Both the position numbers and the translations under genes were made by a program. A stretch of 64,000 nt of DNA from Polydactylus sextarius (Eukaryota; Chordata; Actinopteri; Polynemidae), in the NCBI GenBank assembly GCA_016801845.1, contig CM028920.1, forward strand, positions 5,907,001-5,971,000. The letters are read 5' to 3'. This document shows positions 10,492-24,200 of the stretch, in pieces. The notes beneath the pieces are model-generated. The model searched no databases, was not told the origin of the DNA, and worked only from the letters and a program-made list of their open reading frames with translations. Each line of letters starts with the position of its first letter. The first letter of the stretch is position 1.

Positions 10492-13400
10492 TTATCTTGC
10501 CCTGGCCAGACCAACCATGTTCTGGGCTCTGCTGAAGATAGAATAGTACTGTCTAATGAAGACATCACCCAGGATCCACAGGCTGTCACCTCCGTTGCTC
10601 ATGCCAGTACGGCAGCCGTAGTAAGCAGACTGTGGGAGAGAAGATTTTTTAGATGTAGGGGAAATATAGTGGGTTGAGAAAATAAAGAAGGGTGGCAGAT
10701 AAAAACTTACCTGACGGACGTAGGCAGAGGCTGGCAGGGTGAACTGCTGACCATGGATGTGGAAGGTCAGATCGGGCATCTGGTCAATGTTGCTACAGCT
10801 GACAATGTACTGAGAGAATAAGAGTGAAGAAGGTGAAAGGAAAAAGGATCAACATTTGGTCCAGCTGTACAACTTTCAACACGACAGATCCTCCTGCCTT
10901 CAACCAACACATTTTCTGTCAGCACTTACGTCTCCGTTCTGGTTGCTGGCTCCCAACCAGCGGTTGATGTTGCTGATGCTGCTCTGAGGTCCAACGATCA
11001 GAGAGGTGCCAGTGTCAACGATGGCCTGGCAACCACCATTGCAAGCCACAACCTGACCATTGACAGTAACACTGAAAGGAACAGAGCAAACATGTCATAT
11101 CGCCTGCACTTTGCATATCTTATCACTTGCTCAGTGTTGGAATACCTTTAGGAAGAACTGTGTCTTTACCCACCTGTCCACTGTGATCTGCCAGTACAGC
11201 TCACTGGAGAGGGGAATCCAGGTGATGGAGCCAGTGTAGTGGTTGGGGTCAATACCACCAAAGGTCACCACACTGCCCTGCTCAGAGTTACTATGGAGGA
11301 AAACAAGGATGTGTTTATAACTTCACTAGCTTAATATTAGTGAAAGTTTAAATTATGTGGCGTTTTGGTGTTTTCACATTCAGAAATGAGTTTTTTCTCT
11401 ACATAAAATATAACAAAACTCTGGCCGTCCTTACGAGCTCAGGTACACAGAGAAGAGGTCCTCGTTGACCAGTCCCTCCTTCATCATGTTGTCAAAGACA
11501 GGTGTGGCGCCAGAGGCAGACAGACGTGGGTAGGCCAGTCCAAGGATACCATCGGCACGCATGTACTGCATGAAGGGAGCCTCAGTCTGGCTCAAGCCAA
11601 AGATCTGGTTCTTCACAGCGAGTCCACCGACCTGATGACCAAATGTCAGGACAATACAGTGATTTACAATCATTACAAACTACAGATAGACAGATTTATC
11701 TTTCAGTTCCAAGTGTTACTTTTATTTCTCACCGTCACAGTGTCGTAGGCCAGGAAGCCAGTCATGCTGCCAGTTCCGTAGCGGATGCTGAGAGATCTGC
11801 CATTGTTTCTGTAGGTGCTGCTCATGCTTGGGTTAAACTTGTCATGGTTGTCTAGAAAGATGTTCAAAGAAATTAAAATTTGTTGATACACTTTTAATTT
11901 TTTTTTTCCACATTAGCAGTCAAAAGTAAATGGAAGGACTGACAAAAACAATGAAAGAGAATAAAACATGGTAATACTCAAAATTATCCACATAACTGCA
12001 TTCATAAGTGCATAAATGCTTATGATTTTTTCCACTCTATCACTGTCACGACTATTAGTCAGCAATTATTGCTTTGCCCATAAGAATGTTTTTTGGATTG
12101 GTAGGACACATTTTCACTATATTGCCATAAATTATCAGTTAATGTGTTTCTTAACTTTATGCATATTCATATGACGACGTGCAGTTGTTGAACCTGTATG
12201 TATGTTGAAGCATTTTCAAACCACTGATTCTTTAATATGATGTTTTAAGATTATAAATCTTTATCTTTCTTGTTCTGTATCTTTTTAAAACTTAGTTGTG
12301 AATCTCAACCTTTTGTTTTCAGTCTTGTTTGACAAAAAGCCAAAAGCCTCCTGTCAGTAATCTTGACTTTAGAACAACTAATAGTAAGTTGTTTGAGGAT
12401 AAACTCTGCTCTGGCCATGTTCAGTTGTTGGTTTTAGAAAGTTAATGAAATGGTAAAACACACCCCTCCCCAAACTGACCTCAGAACTGTACTGAGAGAG
12501 GGACTTTCTAAAGTTATACAACCATCAAACAACCACTTCTGGTGGAGTTCAGGTCATTTAATCTGCCCAACAATTACCCTTGGCTCTGCACTCCTAAAGT
12601 CTTTGTTTCCTTACAGAGGTGAATTGTGACCTCTCATCATCATCATCATCTTAGTGCTATTTCAGGCTCCTATCATCTTGCCCACAGTTTAGCTCTAACC
12701 TTTATCATTCTCAAATCAGATACTTAACTTAACCATACACACATCACTCTTGTTTGATTTGACAGCTATCTGGTTCTTTCTTTATTAAGCTTCAGTGAGC
12801 AGGTAGTAGCCTTAGTGAATTTGGTGAGCAGACCAAAGGAAATTTTTAGTAAATAGTAGAATCTTAAAACAATTTGTTGGAAATTCTTTAATTTAATCTT
12901 GATCTGTTTAATGTTGTTGAGGTATACGATAACAACAAAAAAGGTGTAAATGCTTCTATAGTTTTACTTACTGCAAGCAGGACTGCTGCAGTAGACGGAG
13001 GGCACCCACAGGTTGGAAGAACCAGTGTCAAAGACGACCTTGAAGGACTGAGGAGGAGTTCCAATGGAGATGATTCCGTAGTAAGCCAGCTGGAGATGAA
13101 GAGAAGACACAAAGATTATTCAGGACCAAAACTGACATTTTGAACAAAAGTTCATCCTGTAAAGCTATAACCTCTGTTACTCACGTCAGCATCATTGGTC
13201 ATTGTCTGCGTGCCCACGGCAAAGCGATCATCGAACTTGACCATGGGGTTGGGTGGGTATTTGAGCCTGTATGCTTCCCACAGACCCTGCTCCTCCAGGA
13301 CCTCCCTGGCTGTCTTACCCTTCTCCAGAGGGATCCTAGGATTCATCAGAGAGCAACCTCAATTTGGTTCGTTCAGCTACATTTTTTAAAATGTATTATT

Positions 13401-13552
13401 CATCCATTAAATGATCTGTGCTGCCAATTACATATTTTCCCAATCAACTGCTATTTAAGTTCAAATTTCCTACAATTTCATGTTGAGTTGACTTACTGGA
13501 CAAGGCACTCAGACAGTGCCACCATGGCACACAAAACAAAGGCCCACTTCAT
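10492..13552 (-). CDS. pga: Pepsinogen A (gastric aspartic protease zymogen)
   Basis: Nine exons on the minus strand: 13497-13552, 13185-13335, 12972-13089, 11733-11851, 11435-11631, 11174-11290, 10930-11071, 10711-10809 and 10492-10629. They total 1137 nt, giving 378 residues, the usual pepsinogen length and exon count. MKWAFVLCAMVALSEC is the signal peptide. The propeptide begins IPLEKGKTAREVLEEQ. Both catalytic motifs are intact: DTGSSNLWVPS in exon 3 and DTGTSL in exon 7, with the flap tyrosine in RYGTGSMTG. Disulphide cysteines are in place (CSSPAC, CNGGC, CSN...YYGCRTG). The C-terminus reads LGDVFIRQYYSIFSRAQNMV followed by GLARAR. It is secreted by gastric gland cells and self-activates in acid. 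Sequence features fit pepsinogen A rather than C, cathepsin D or renin. The gene looks fully functional. Confidence 0.96.
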
Positions 13553-13651
13553 TGTCCCGGCTGTGCTGTCAACTGGAGAAAATAATATAGTTTAAACTGA
13601 AGAAATGCAATAGTAATATGGTCAGTCTATAATCCTGTAGTATACTCACCT

Positions 13652-13670
13652 GTAGACTGATACCCGAGTG
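13652..13670 (-). other. Probable non-coding first exon of pga
   Basis: About 25-30 nt downstream of the TATA box, a short stretch ends in a perfect donor CTACAG/GTGAGT (exon end 13652). A matching acceptor TTTTCTCCAG lies just before the start-codon exon (exon resumes near 13577). This implies a short 5' UTR exon split from the coding first exon by an intron of about 75 bp. The transcription start is inferred, not seen. Confidence 0.45.
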
Positions 13671-13692
13671 ACCACAGGCAGGCACACATCTT

Positions 13693-13700
13693 CTTTTATA
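13693..13700 (-). promoter_or_regulatory. TATA box of the pepsinogen gene
   Basis: TATAAAAG on the minus strand, about 140 bp upstream of the start codon, in the place expected for a strongly tissue-specific gastric gene. Confidence 0.7.
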
Positions 13701-15282
13701 CAGGTGGACTGACATATTATCATAGCTCGGTGATAAGCCATATACACACAGGTTCCACAACAACTGATAAGTAAAGATAAGTTATCTTAAGTAATCTTAT
13801 TAAATAATAGATAGAAGAAAATCGCTGACCTCAAGACAATGTCAATTATGTGATTAAAGGAAGGAACACAAACTTTTGGAACTTTTTGTTACAAGCTAAC
13901 AACCAAGGTCACAAAATGATACAAAATGATATTAAATGATAAATTTGTGGCTGTAGTACGTATGAATGTTTTATCATGGGATATGCTTCCATTTACACAT
14001 GACTCTTCTTCACATGTTTTAAATGTCATTTTCTTGTTATTTAAAATGTTTAAAATGCCTTCAAATCCAGCCCTCTATTAGGCTACTCCACTATTAATTC
14101 TGTGCCGTATGTTTTGAATATTGGTTCCATTCAGCCCCTTAATTACATTTCTGTTATTTATATGTTCTGTTATAACATAATTAAACCAAATCAAATCTGA
14201 ATTTTACACAGATTTGAAAACGTTGTCCACTTATGTCATTTAAGTCCACAGTCACTCACCTATAATGTAGGTCTCAGCACTAACAATGTTTGCTGCTGTA
14301 TTATCAAGTGCTTATTTTTCTATCAACGTCTTTTCCGTTTGATATGTAATATTAACAATGCCTTGCTATTATCTTAGCCAAACACAATTATAAAAAAGAA
14401 CACAAGTACTCATCGAAATTTAACAGTAAAACTTTTTTTTCTTTCCATAAATAAACAGAAGCCCACTTTCAAACCATATGGCCACTTGTCTTTATTTGTC
14501 TACAGAGAATCATACAATTATATAATATAACAGTGTCTCTTACAAAGTACATCAGCATTTGCAGGTATGCAATATTATAAGGAACATTAATGTGATGTAA
14601 AAAGTGAACAACAGTGAAAACTTGTCTCCATGTTAAGTACATATTTGTCCATCAGACCTGGACATTCTGTCTTTCTAATGAAGGAGTTCAGTATTCTGTA
14701 ACACTGGAGATTCCCTAACACTGCTTAGCTTACAAGACATTTATTTTTGAAAGAACTTGCACACTAATAAAAGTAGTGCTTAAAAGTTACCCAAAAACTT
14801 CCAAGTTGTTTGCTTCATAAATGGTGCTTGAAGAATTGTTTCAGTCCATCAGTGGTGTTGATGGCAAGCCCTAATTTCATTTTATTTTTTATTTTTATTA
14901 TTATTTATTTATTTTTGTTAAATTGGTGCTCTAATAATTTTGTACTGCACTTCCATAAAGTTGTGGTACTTGCCAAAGTGGTCAAAGTCAATGTAGCAGA
15001 CGTTGAGATATGTTTATTAATTCCTGGCACAAGTCAAGTGCCAAAAAACTGGATCCAGCAGATACCAAAGCGGAACTCAACAGTACTTTCATTACTCCTT
15101 ACCTGCCTGATAAAGGCAAAAGGTTTTCAGACTCCACAGGGTCATTAGGGTATTATGGTTAACCCTATCCCTGTCCATGTCAAGCACATAGTAGTTGAAG
15201 ATCATTACAGAGATCTAGTTACAGTCTCTACCAATGACAACAGGATCTGTTACCTACGTTAATTTCCAGTGTAAATACATGG
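13701..15282. other. Intergenic: pga upstream region and pkd1 3' flank
   Basis: AT-rich sequence without a coding exon that I can support. The right part is the 3' UTR of pkd1 on the minus strand: AATAAA hexamers occur at 15013-15018 and repeatedly within 14881-14917. Which one is used cannot be decided here. Confidence 0.5.
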
Positions 15283-18200
15283 TTAGTCTTGCTCTGTCTC
15301 TGGACCTTCAGAGATCCAAGCCTTTCTTTTTACAGGGACTCCATCACTGATTTGCTTTCTCATCCCCTCTTCACTCCGGGGTCTGGCATTCATATATATC
15401 AAATTCTCTCCTCCATTGGCACTGGGAATAACTCCTCCGGGGAACAGAAAGGCCCTGTGCACTGCATCAGCTGAATGAGAGCTCCCAGAATGCCAAGCTC
15501 TTCTTCTGGGTATTTGTCCAGATCTAGGAGAACCTGCAGGATACAAACCACAGATTCCAGATGCAGGCTTGGCTGCTTCACAAGTATGGTTGTCACCAGA
15601 TATCTGAGGAAAGACGGTCTCAGACTCAGAATAGGAGTTTCGTGTGCGGGGAAAGATGCAGATTGATGCAGCAGAGGAGTGAAGTGTGGAGGGATTGAAA
15701 GAGAAGGAGTATGGAAGAGAAACTCTTGGCTTGGGGTAAAGAATACCTGTCTTCCTTTGTCTAACTTCTCCTGTTACCCTTCTATCTTCCACTTTCTTTG
15801 GCTTTTTTGTTGGCTCTCTGAATCTTCCTGTATCTTTGTCCTTGGAAGTCATCCATTTCTTCCTTCTCCTGGCCTGAGCCTCCTCTAGCTTCATTTCCAG
15901 GTTGTGAACATCCTCGGTTACCTGGTTGACCCTGTCAAAACCAGATAGTAGAGCACTAACACTGGGGGCCAGACGGTCCAGGTAGGGCAAGACATCAAAC
16001 CCAGGCTCTGATGCTGATGAATCCTCAGACCTCACAGATAGAGTTGAAGACAGGGGGCGGGGGGATGAAAATGAGGAGGACAAGGAAGAGGAGCAGTAGG
16101 AGGGGAGAGTGGACGAAAGGGTGGACAGATGAGATTCCTGGGAAGATCTGGAGGGAGGGATATCCATGCCTTCAAACTTCACCCTGTGCCTGAACTAAAG
16201 ATCAAAAGAAATGTGCGGAATCAAAAATATGAATTAACAATAGAAGAATCTCACCACAGCTAATGTGCTGCTTACCTCTTTAGCCTTGGTGAGTCCCATC
16301 CAGAGCTTGAGTCTCTTGATGAAAAACTCAACCATCTCATAATCCTGAGGTTCAATGGTTGGACGGTACAGCTCAGCCTGCTTTTCCCTTTAGGACACAG
16401 CAACATTTAGCAATGAAAGCCACTTAATATAAAACTTCTTGATTGATCTCACATTCTTGCTTTCAAAATCTGTAGATCAGACAGCCCATTGCCCATGGGA
16501 TGAACTTGAAATACTTTATCAACACACTCACATTCCATCTACATGTTACATGTAACAATCATCTTCCCCTCAGAGTGAATTGTGATCAGTTTGACAATAC
16601 CTGCAATATTGTCATTCCAACAAGTTTCTACTGCAGTTTGTGGTATCTGATTAACACATGTTAGAATGCTAAACTCAGATGGGGAACATGGTAGATGAGT
16701 TCAGCATTTTTAGCTTACTTTAGTTGTTAGCACTTTTAACTCAAAGCAAGAAGATCCTGAATGTACTCCCTAAATCCATACAGCATTTTGGGTGCGACAT
16801 GCACAAGTTTGGAGACATGATGCAAACTTCAGCTTCCTCCCACAGTGCATGTCCCAAAGACATGCATCTTACCCTGCATGTCCCAAAGACATGCAGGGTA
16901 ACTGATTATTTTCAGTTGGCCTCAAGAGTAAATGCATATTTCTTTCTACATATCAGCCCTGTATTTAATTCACAACCTGAGCAGTGTGTACCTTGCCTAT
17001 GCCTATGAATTTACTTCAGACCTCAAAAGACCCTCAAAGGGAAATGGATGGACAGATAGTATAACTGCCTCACAGACTTTTTGATGCAGCCCTTTGATTT
17101 GCACCCTATGTCTGAAAAATGTGTCTATAAACCTTACAGGCAGACAGAAATTGCCATCTGTGATTGTATGCACCACATCCTGAAATGGAGACATGAATGT
17201 CATTTATTAGAAATGATTTTTTAAAAGAAGTTTAAGAACTATCATCAATATGCTCTTGTCTACACTGGCATAAAAATATCACCTCTACTTGGTCATATTA
17301 GCCAGGGAATTTTGTTTACATTAAACTTTTGGCAGTGCAACTGTGGGATTTTTATCCACATACCCAAACTTCTTTAACAGGTAATATTATGTACCTGTAT
17401 ACACGAATGAGAACAGCTCCACAGAGTCTTGCCAAGAGCCAGAGACCTCCTCCCATCAGTAGTAGTCCATAGAGGGGTCCCAGGACTGTGTGGACCTTAC
17501 ATAATCTTTGAAGGGCTGTTCTACCACGCAAGATAGACAGCACAGACACACCAGCCTCATGTACAGACACAAAGCCTTCCACTGAACGAGAGAAGAGCTG
17601 AAACAAAGACGGATCTTATTCAAATACATTTTCTTAGAAATAAGTATAATTTTTGGTGGAGTTTTTCTTTTTTGTACCATGTTTCCTATGTGAGTACAAA
17701 ACATAAGCAGCAGAAGCAGTAGGACAGTCAGGGCCCACAGCTCCCCCCAGGCTCTCTGCAATGCTCTGCCTATCACCACCCACCTCCGCACAAGTCTTAG
17801 GGTTCCCAGCAACTGGAACACACAGCATTAGAGAGGAGTAAACATTCAATGCAGCAGTGAAGCTGGAGAGCAGTGTTGTTGTATAATGATGGACCAGAGC
17901 TGTTGCTTACCTTGAGAACAAGCAGAGTGAGCAGGACAGCTGCACACTGAGAAGATCTCTGTGCCAGAAAGGCAGCGCTGTGGAAGTTGATGAAGTTGTG
18001 CGGTTGGGACCGGAGCTAAATGACGCATAAAGCTTATTAAAAGGTCATCAGGGCAATGAATTGGAAGGTTAATTTCAGCATTGAATAAGAAGAGTCTGCT
18101 TACTTTCTTGTTTTGTTATTTACCTTGGAAACACATGACGAGGCAGCAGACAGGAAGCAGAAATGCAGGATAGCTGTTGCCAGTGACAACAAGACCAGGA

Positions 18201-21200
18201 GGAGCTGGAACCAGTGTCTGCATTGACGCAGACACTGGGCACGCTCCGTAACCATTGACCACACCTCCCCAGAGAAGATGAGGAGAGCAGAGATGAGAAG
18301 AAGAACCTGCAGTATAAATCATTTTTGAACCCTTTGCCATGAAGAATATGTATTGCTAAATTTTATTAATTTATTGATTTGTATTTTAATGATACCATAA
18401 GTGCCACGTGGAGGTCCACTCCGGTGAAGGTTGAAGGGATGAGGAGTGGATGGATAGAGAGGAAGGGAGTGAGTCTGTGTGTCTGAGCACACTCAAGTTG
18501 AATGGACACACACACATATAAACCAGACTCTCTGTGATAGTGTGTGAAATCAATAGAAAGAGTTTTAAACCTATGGGAGATGATAAACACACTATTAGAT
18601 ATCATCAAATCAAAATCAGTGTCTTTAAAGACTTTACTTAATGAACGTTAGATTAGTATGATGATATACGCATTACAATATAAATAATCAAATATTAAGA
18701 TCATCCAAGAAGCTGATTGATACCATGCTTAAATGTTTCATCATAAGAAGCAGAGTGTTTGATGGTTTAGTAATCTACACAGGAAAATTAAATCACATTA
18801 TGCAAATAATATTTTGTCATAACTTATTGCTTGATTTGTTCCCTGAAAAAAAAAGATGTTGCAGTGTTGCAGTGTTTTTGCACGTCTTAATAGGATGACA
18901 CAGTTCATTACTTTCAAAAAAGTAATTCATTACTTGGTCGCTCTCACAGGAATCAACATCTGAACAACAGAAAAATGAAGGTTTTACATGAACAAGTGAT
19001 CAGTGTCTCCTTTAAACCAATGCTGTGAGAAATTCACTTACAGCTTCTTGGCCCACTCTGACATGTGCAGTTCAGAAACACACTGCTGTGTTATTGAGCT
19101 GCTGTTTCCAAGAAAAATGGTTGCTGCTTTGCTGAACATGCGGGTGTACTGTAGCTGTGGCAACCCCATGAGACGCAGTGAAGGGTTGTGGTGTAGGTGT
19201 GGCACCAAGGTGAGGTTGATCCATTGCTCTACGTCCGACCAGCTGAATAAGGACGGAATGAGTTTGTCATCAATGTCCATTAACCATTAAAAAATCAAAT
19301 TGTCACATTCGGTGACATGTGACAATGACCATGACCTTTAGTTAACAAAATCAGTTCATTACATCTTAAGTCCAATTGAACATCTGTGCCAGATTTGAAA
19401 TGTTGTTGATGTTTTAGGTAATTAAACACTTTGTACCAGATTTACATCAGTTGTAATTGAACAAAATGTAAAAGATGGTTAGTCTGAAGTTGGGTTTTGG
19501 TTCACAAAAAAGTGTGGCTGCATTTGATATGCTGTAATGTTTTGACAGCATGAAGCTGAGTGTTGTGCTTACTCTCTGAGTGAAGTGAGGTTAGCGACCC
19601 CTGAGGGTGCAGCGTGAAGATGGTATCTGGCAGTGGAGTGCAGCAGCCTGGCCTGCCTCTGTTCTACGCTGTCCTGGTAGTTCACCATCAGCACCAGCAT
19701 CAGAAATAAGAGCTGGTACACACATTGCTGCCAAAAAAAGTGATTTAAAAAGTGTGATTCTTCTGGACAAGATAACTAAACTTAAAATGTGTTTTTATTC
19801 TCACCATCATTAGCGATCTCAGAGCTCGGACTTTGCGCGCCTCTTCTTTAGCCTGCAGCAGCCCATAGCCACATGGTGGTCGAATTTTTCCATTATGTTC
19901 TCCAAATGTCCTCACCACAGTGGTGTCCTGAGCCAGCTGGTCCTCCACCTCTGGATCCACAGGCCTCCACAGTGTTGTGTAGATCAAAGCCTGTATACAC
20001 ACCTGACCCAAGAAGATAGATGCAAGTCAAAGATACAGTCCATCAAAGATTTAAGATGGTGAAATAATTAGATGGTATGTTTGAACTGACCTTGAGAGGC
20101 TCCAGCAGTAGAGCAGAGGTTAGGAAGGCAGAGAGAGCTGATACAAGCCACATGAGAAGCACAGTTCTGGAGAAAAAGCTGCCGTAGAGGCCGACCACAG
20201 CCAGACAGGCTCCCAGCAGCATGGCCACCTGGGGGTAAATCACACACAACGCCCAGGAAGGAAGCAGCCAGCTGGGCTGCCCTCGAGCAACGCCTGGGGT
20301 GGTGGGGATTGAGCAAAACATTTTTCACGCATATAGATATTGTATAACAGCAGATCACCAGATGTGAAAAAAGATGCTATCTGGGGGAAAAAATACAGTA
20401 AAATAATATACAACAGTTCAAACACTGTTAATGTACTGAATAAATGTCTAAAATAACAACGGTAAAACAATATGCAACTATAAGTCACTAAAAATAGCGT
20501 AAATAGTTAGAAATCATAAATAAATAGTTTAAATAGCTAAAAGTCAAAATGGTTCAAGTGGTTCACAAAGTAACTAAATGTGATAAATAGTTTAAATAGT
20601 TACCTAAATGTACTGGATAACATAACCAGTTAGCTAAAAAAATATCAATGATTTTAAAAGTTAACACAGTTAGCTAAATATGTTTAATAAATGGTTCAAA
20701 CAGTTAATTAAAGAACTACAAAATATAACTAGTTAGCTAAAAATACAAACAATTAGAATTAGCTAGCTAAAGTTTACTAGCTAAACTTAATATATTAATT
20801 GTGGCAGCTAATAGCATTTTCACATTTTGCCATGTAATTTAGAAGTTGTATGAACTGACTTCAACACTGACAACTCAACAGCATTTAATAAAAAAAAAAA
20901 AAATCCACTTTCACATAATAAATAGCAATATATAACAATTGATTTGATATCTGTACAAATACACATGAAAGATGGCGGGTAGTATTAGTATAGTATAGCA
21001 GGTAGATAAAGTGGCTTTTGAGTTCATCTGACATGGTTGTTGGGCTATGTCATGTTTTTAAAATTATGGTTGAATCCAATAATATGATACCTATGCGTGT
21101 GGTGGAAGAAGAGCGTGTAGAGTCAGGGGAAGGGCTCGGCAGGAAGGTGCTGGCCACCGAGTCAACAGACAACACAGAGGGACACTTGTGAAGGCCGGAC

Positions 21201-24200
21201 ACGTGGATCTCTGCTCCATACAGGGACTTACCCTCACTGTGATCTGACCAGCTGCTGCATGAAGTGCTCTGTCTAAAAAGGAACAACATCACAGTTATAC
21301 AGAATCTTTTGTGCAACACAGAACTTCACTTGAAAGTGCATAGGAGTGATCTTTTTACGTGGCTGAAAATGAGCATGTGGTTCTGGGGGAATCCCGACCA
21401 CTGTCTGAGTTGCTGTTGGTTGTTTCTTGTGTGTCCTCTGCTGCTGCTATGGACATCAACAGATCTTCCTCTGGTATCAGGGACGTATAAATATAGAATC
21501 AGAATTAGTAAACTTTCCTGAATTCATTTGAAATTAAAATATATAATGCTAGATTAATAAACCCTGGTTTACTTTCAGTGAACATTTGAAGTTTTGACTT
21601 TATTTTAACAGTTTCTCACCAGACAGTGTCAGAAATGTTGTTAGATTGTGATTGTGGATTTTAATTGGGTTTGTGTTCATGCTGAGGACCCGCTGGCCTG
21701 GAGCAGCAGAAGAGTATTTAGAGTCTGAGATTTCCTTTGAAAGTGGACATTTGAGAGGTAAAGGGTTGATAGTGTGGGTGGGTGTGCCAGGGCTGGAGGG
21801 TGAAGCCAAACACAGCTGCATCAGCGCCTTTTTCCTCCTCAGCTGACGTGTTGGCCCCAGAGAAGGTGAAACCTTGCAGAGGTCATTGGCTGGTGTCACT
21901 TCAGCATGGTTTAAGTCTACTGGTAGATTGAGGAGGCTGTCGCAGGATGGCCATGCCATCACACCCTTGCCTTGACATGTTCCATCTGTCTCAGGTGCCA
22001 AACCAGATGCAGCCCAGAAGTCCAGGATACTGGAGTCTAATGCCTTGCTGTCCAGCAACTAGAAGCAATATAAAAACACTCAGAACGAGACAGCTGAAGA
22101 ATAACAACTATGTGTGTATACATATTTGTGTGTTCTCTCACAGATGATGGACTCTCTTGGACTGGGCTGGTGGAGTCTGGCAGAGACAGGAAGGAAGGAC
22201 CAGAGATCTCTGATTGGCCGAGGTAAACATCCATCTCCACAGAGTGGCAAACAGGAGAAGGAGGAACTGACATGTCCACGGTTACCTGGGTTAAACACAC
22301 ACATAAACTGCTGCCTGAGCATTTGTGAGTTTACATGCAGATAAATGGGAAAAGCTCACTTGAACTGTTTCCACACGTAGATAAGACTGTGTGACAAACA
22401 GAGTGTAGACACACAGCAAACACATTACTGTAATGACCTCTGATCAGCAACATCACATGAGAGAGACCTTACATGGATAATTAGCTAAAAACCAGGAATT
22501 AATTGTTTCAATACTTAATTTTGTTGTACCTAATATCATGACAATAAAGGCTATTCTATTCTATTCTATTCTATTCTATTCTATTCTATTCTATTCTATT
22601 CTATTCTAAAAGCAGCTAGTTACGTAAAAGTAATAGTAGCAAAAAGTAGTGGATACACAAACATATCAACAATTTAAAGTTTTAATGAAGTAATAAAGTT
22701 CAAATTTAGTAGCGTTCTAGTTTGGTAGCTAATAGCATTTGACAAAGAGCTAAGTTGGCTAAAAGTAATTAATAAATAGCTGAAATAGTTGAAATACATA
22801 GCTACAAGAAGATAAATTATATTTCAGATAAACTACATGCACTTACAACAACTAACATCCATCTACATGTAGACCTACTTTAATATGTGTTGAGTTACCT
22901 GACTGCGTGATTTTCGAAACAGAAAACAGAGTAAACACTGGACAGGAAACACCAGCACTGCTATAGTCATCCCCACAGCAACTGCCTCGACGTTAAACAG
23001 CATCTGGGCTGACAGTGGTAAACTTGTGGAAAAAGGAAACAAATTGTTTTCATCCTATCAACTCAGCAGACTCTACTGGGACTGCTTTAAAGAGCTCTTA
23101 AATGTTATGTCAAACATAAATTTAACTATATAGAGTCTTTAATTTCCCAGTGAATGAGCCAAAAACACTATAAAGCATAAATGTTTTATAACAGTTTGAC
23201 ATTTTCTCTATTATCTGACAGATGTCACATGATCATTACTCATTGTGAGGCCTTTGAGCCATCTCACCTGGTCCCCTCAGAACCCACGGCCCCATACCAC
23301 AGAGCCCCCAGTGCCAGATAGAGGTGCAGCATGAGGGCACTGCAGGTGACCCTCTGACCCCTGGTGAAACGACTGTGACAGGGGCGCTCCCACAGCGACA
23401 GCCACAGGTGGCGTTCTGTTGCCCCAAACACCAGCTGGGAGGTGAGGACCCGGCAAAACTGAGTAAGCTCCTCTGGACCTGCGTTAGGCACATTGAAACC
23501 ATTGCTATCCTTTTAAACTTGATATAAACCTGAGATTAGATTAACATTCTTATAATATACAAGTAAAACCTTACATGAGGCCAGAACTTCCCTCTCCACA
23601 GTCTCATTTTTTTGATTCTCCACAGAGAGCCAGTCCTCCAGCACAAAGAAGAACATGTGGTCAGTCTGAGGGTCCCACACTACCACGTGTTGAACATACC
23701 AGGATGGGTCCAGACCTACGTTTACACACATGAAACATGGTTATACTCACATAGAATCATTCAGCTACAGATCTATTGTTTTTCAAGTGCTGTGGATAGA
23801 TTCACTTTTTATGCCTCTAAGCCAACGGCAGCTGTTTTTGTGTTGTCCACCCATCTGTCACAGTCTTGTAAAAGCAAAATCTTAAGACCACCTCAAGGGA
23901 TCCTTTCAAACTTAGAACAAACCTTCACTACAACTCAACGATGAACTGATTATTATTTGGCGGTCAAAAGTCAAGGTCATTGTAACATTGCACAACATAT
24001 TTTGGGCCTTGTGAATGTGATATTTCAGTAACACCATGAGAGAATTATTTCAAATCAGGTATATATTTTCACTAGGACTCAAAGATAAACTGGTAGAAAT
24101 GTGAAAATGTCAAAAGGGCCATAACCTGAGAATTCACAGGCTAATTTACTGAAATTACTGCCTAAATGTATCTTATATATACAACATAGTACATTCTTAC

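Noticed and set aside
13140..13595. 151-codon plus-strand frame
   Set aside because: Shadow of pepsinogen exons 1-2 and the intron between; no coding character of its own.
17003..17203. Possible extra pkd1 exon with frame starting MTFMSPFQDVV
   Set aside because: Direct splice of 17395 to 16387 is in phase and joins two known adjacent polycystin-1 motifs, leaving no place for it.
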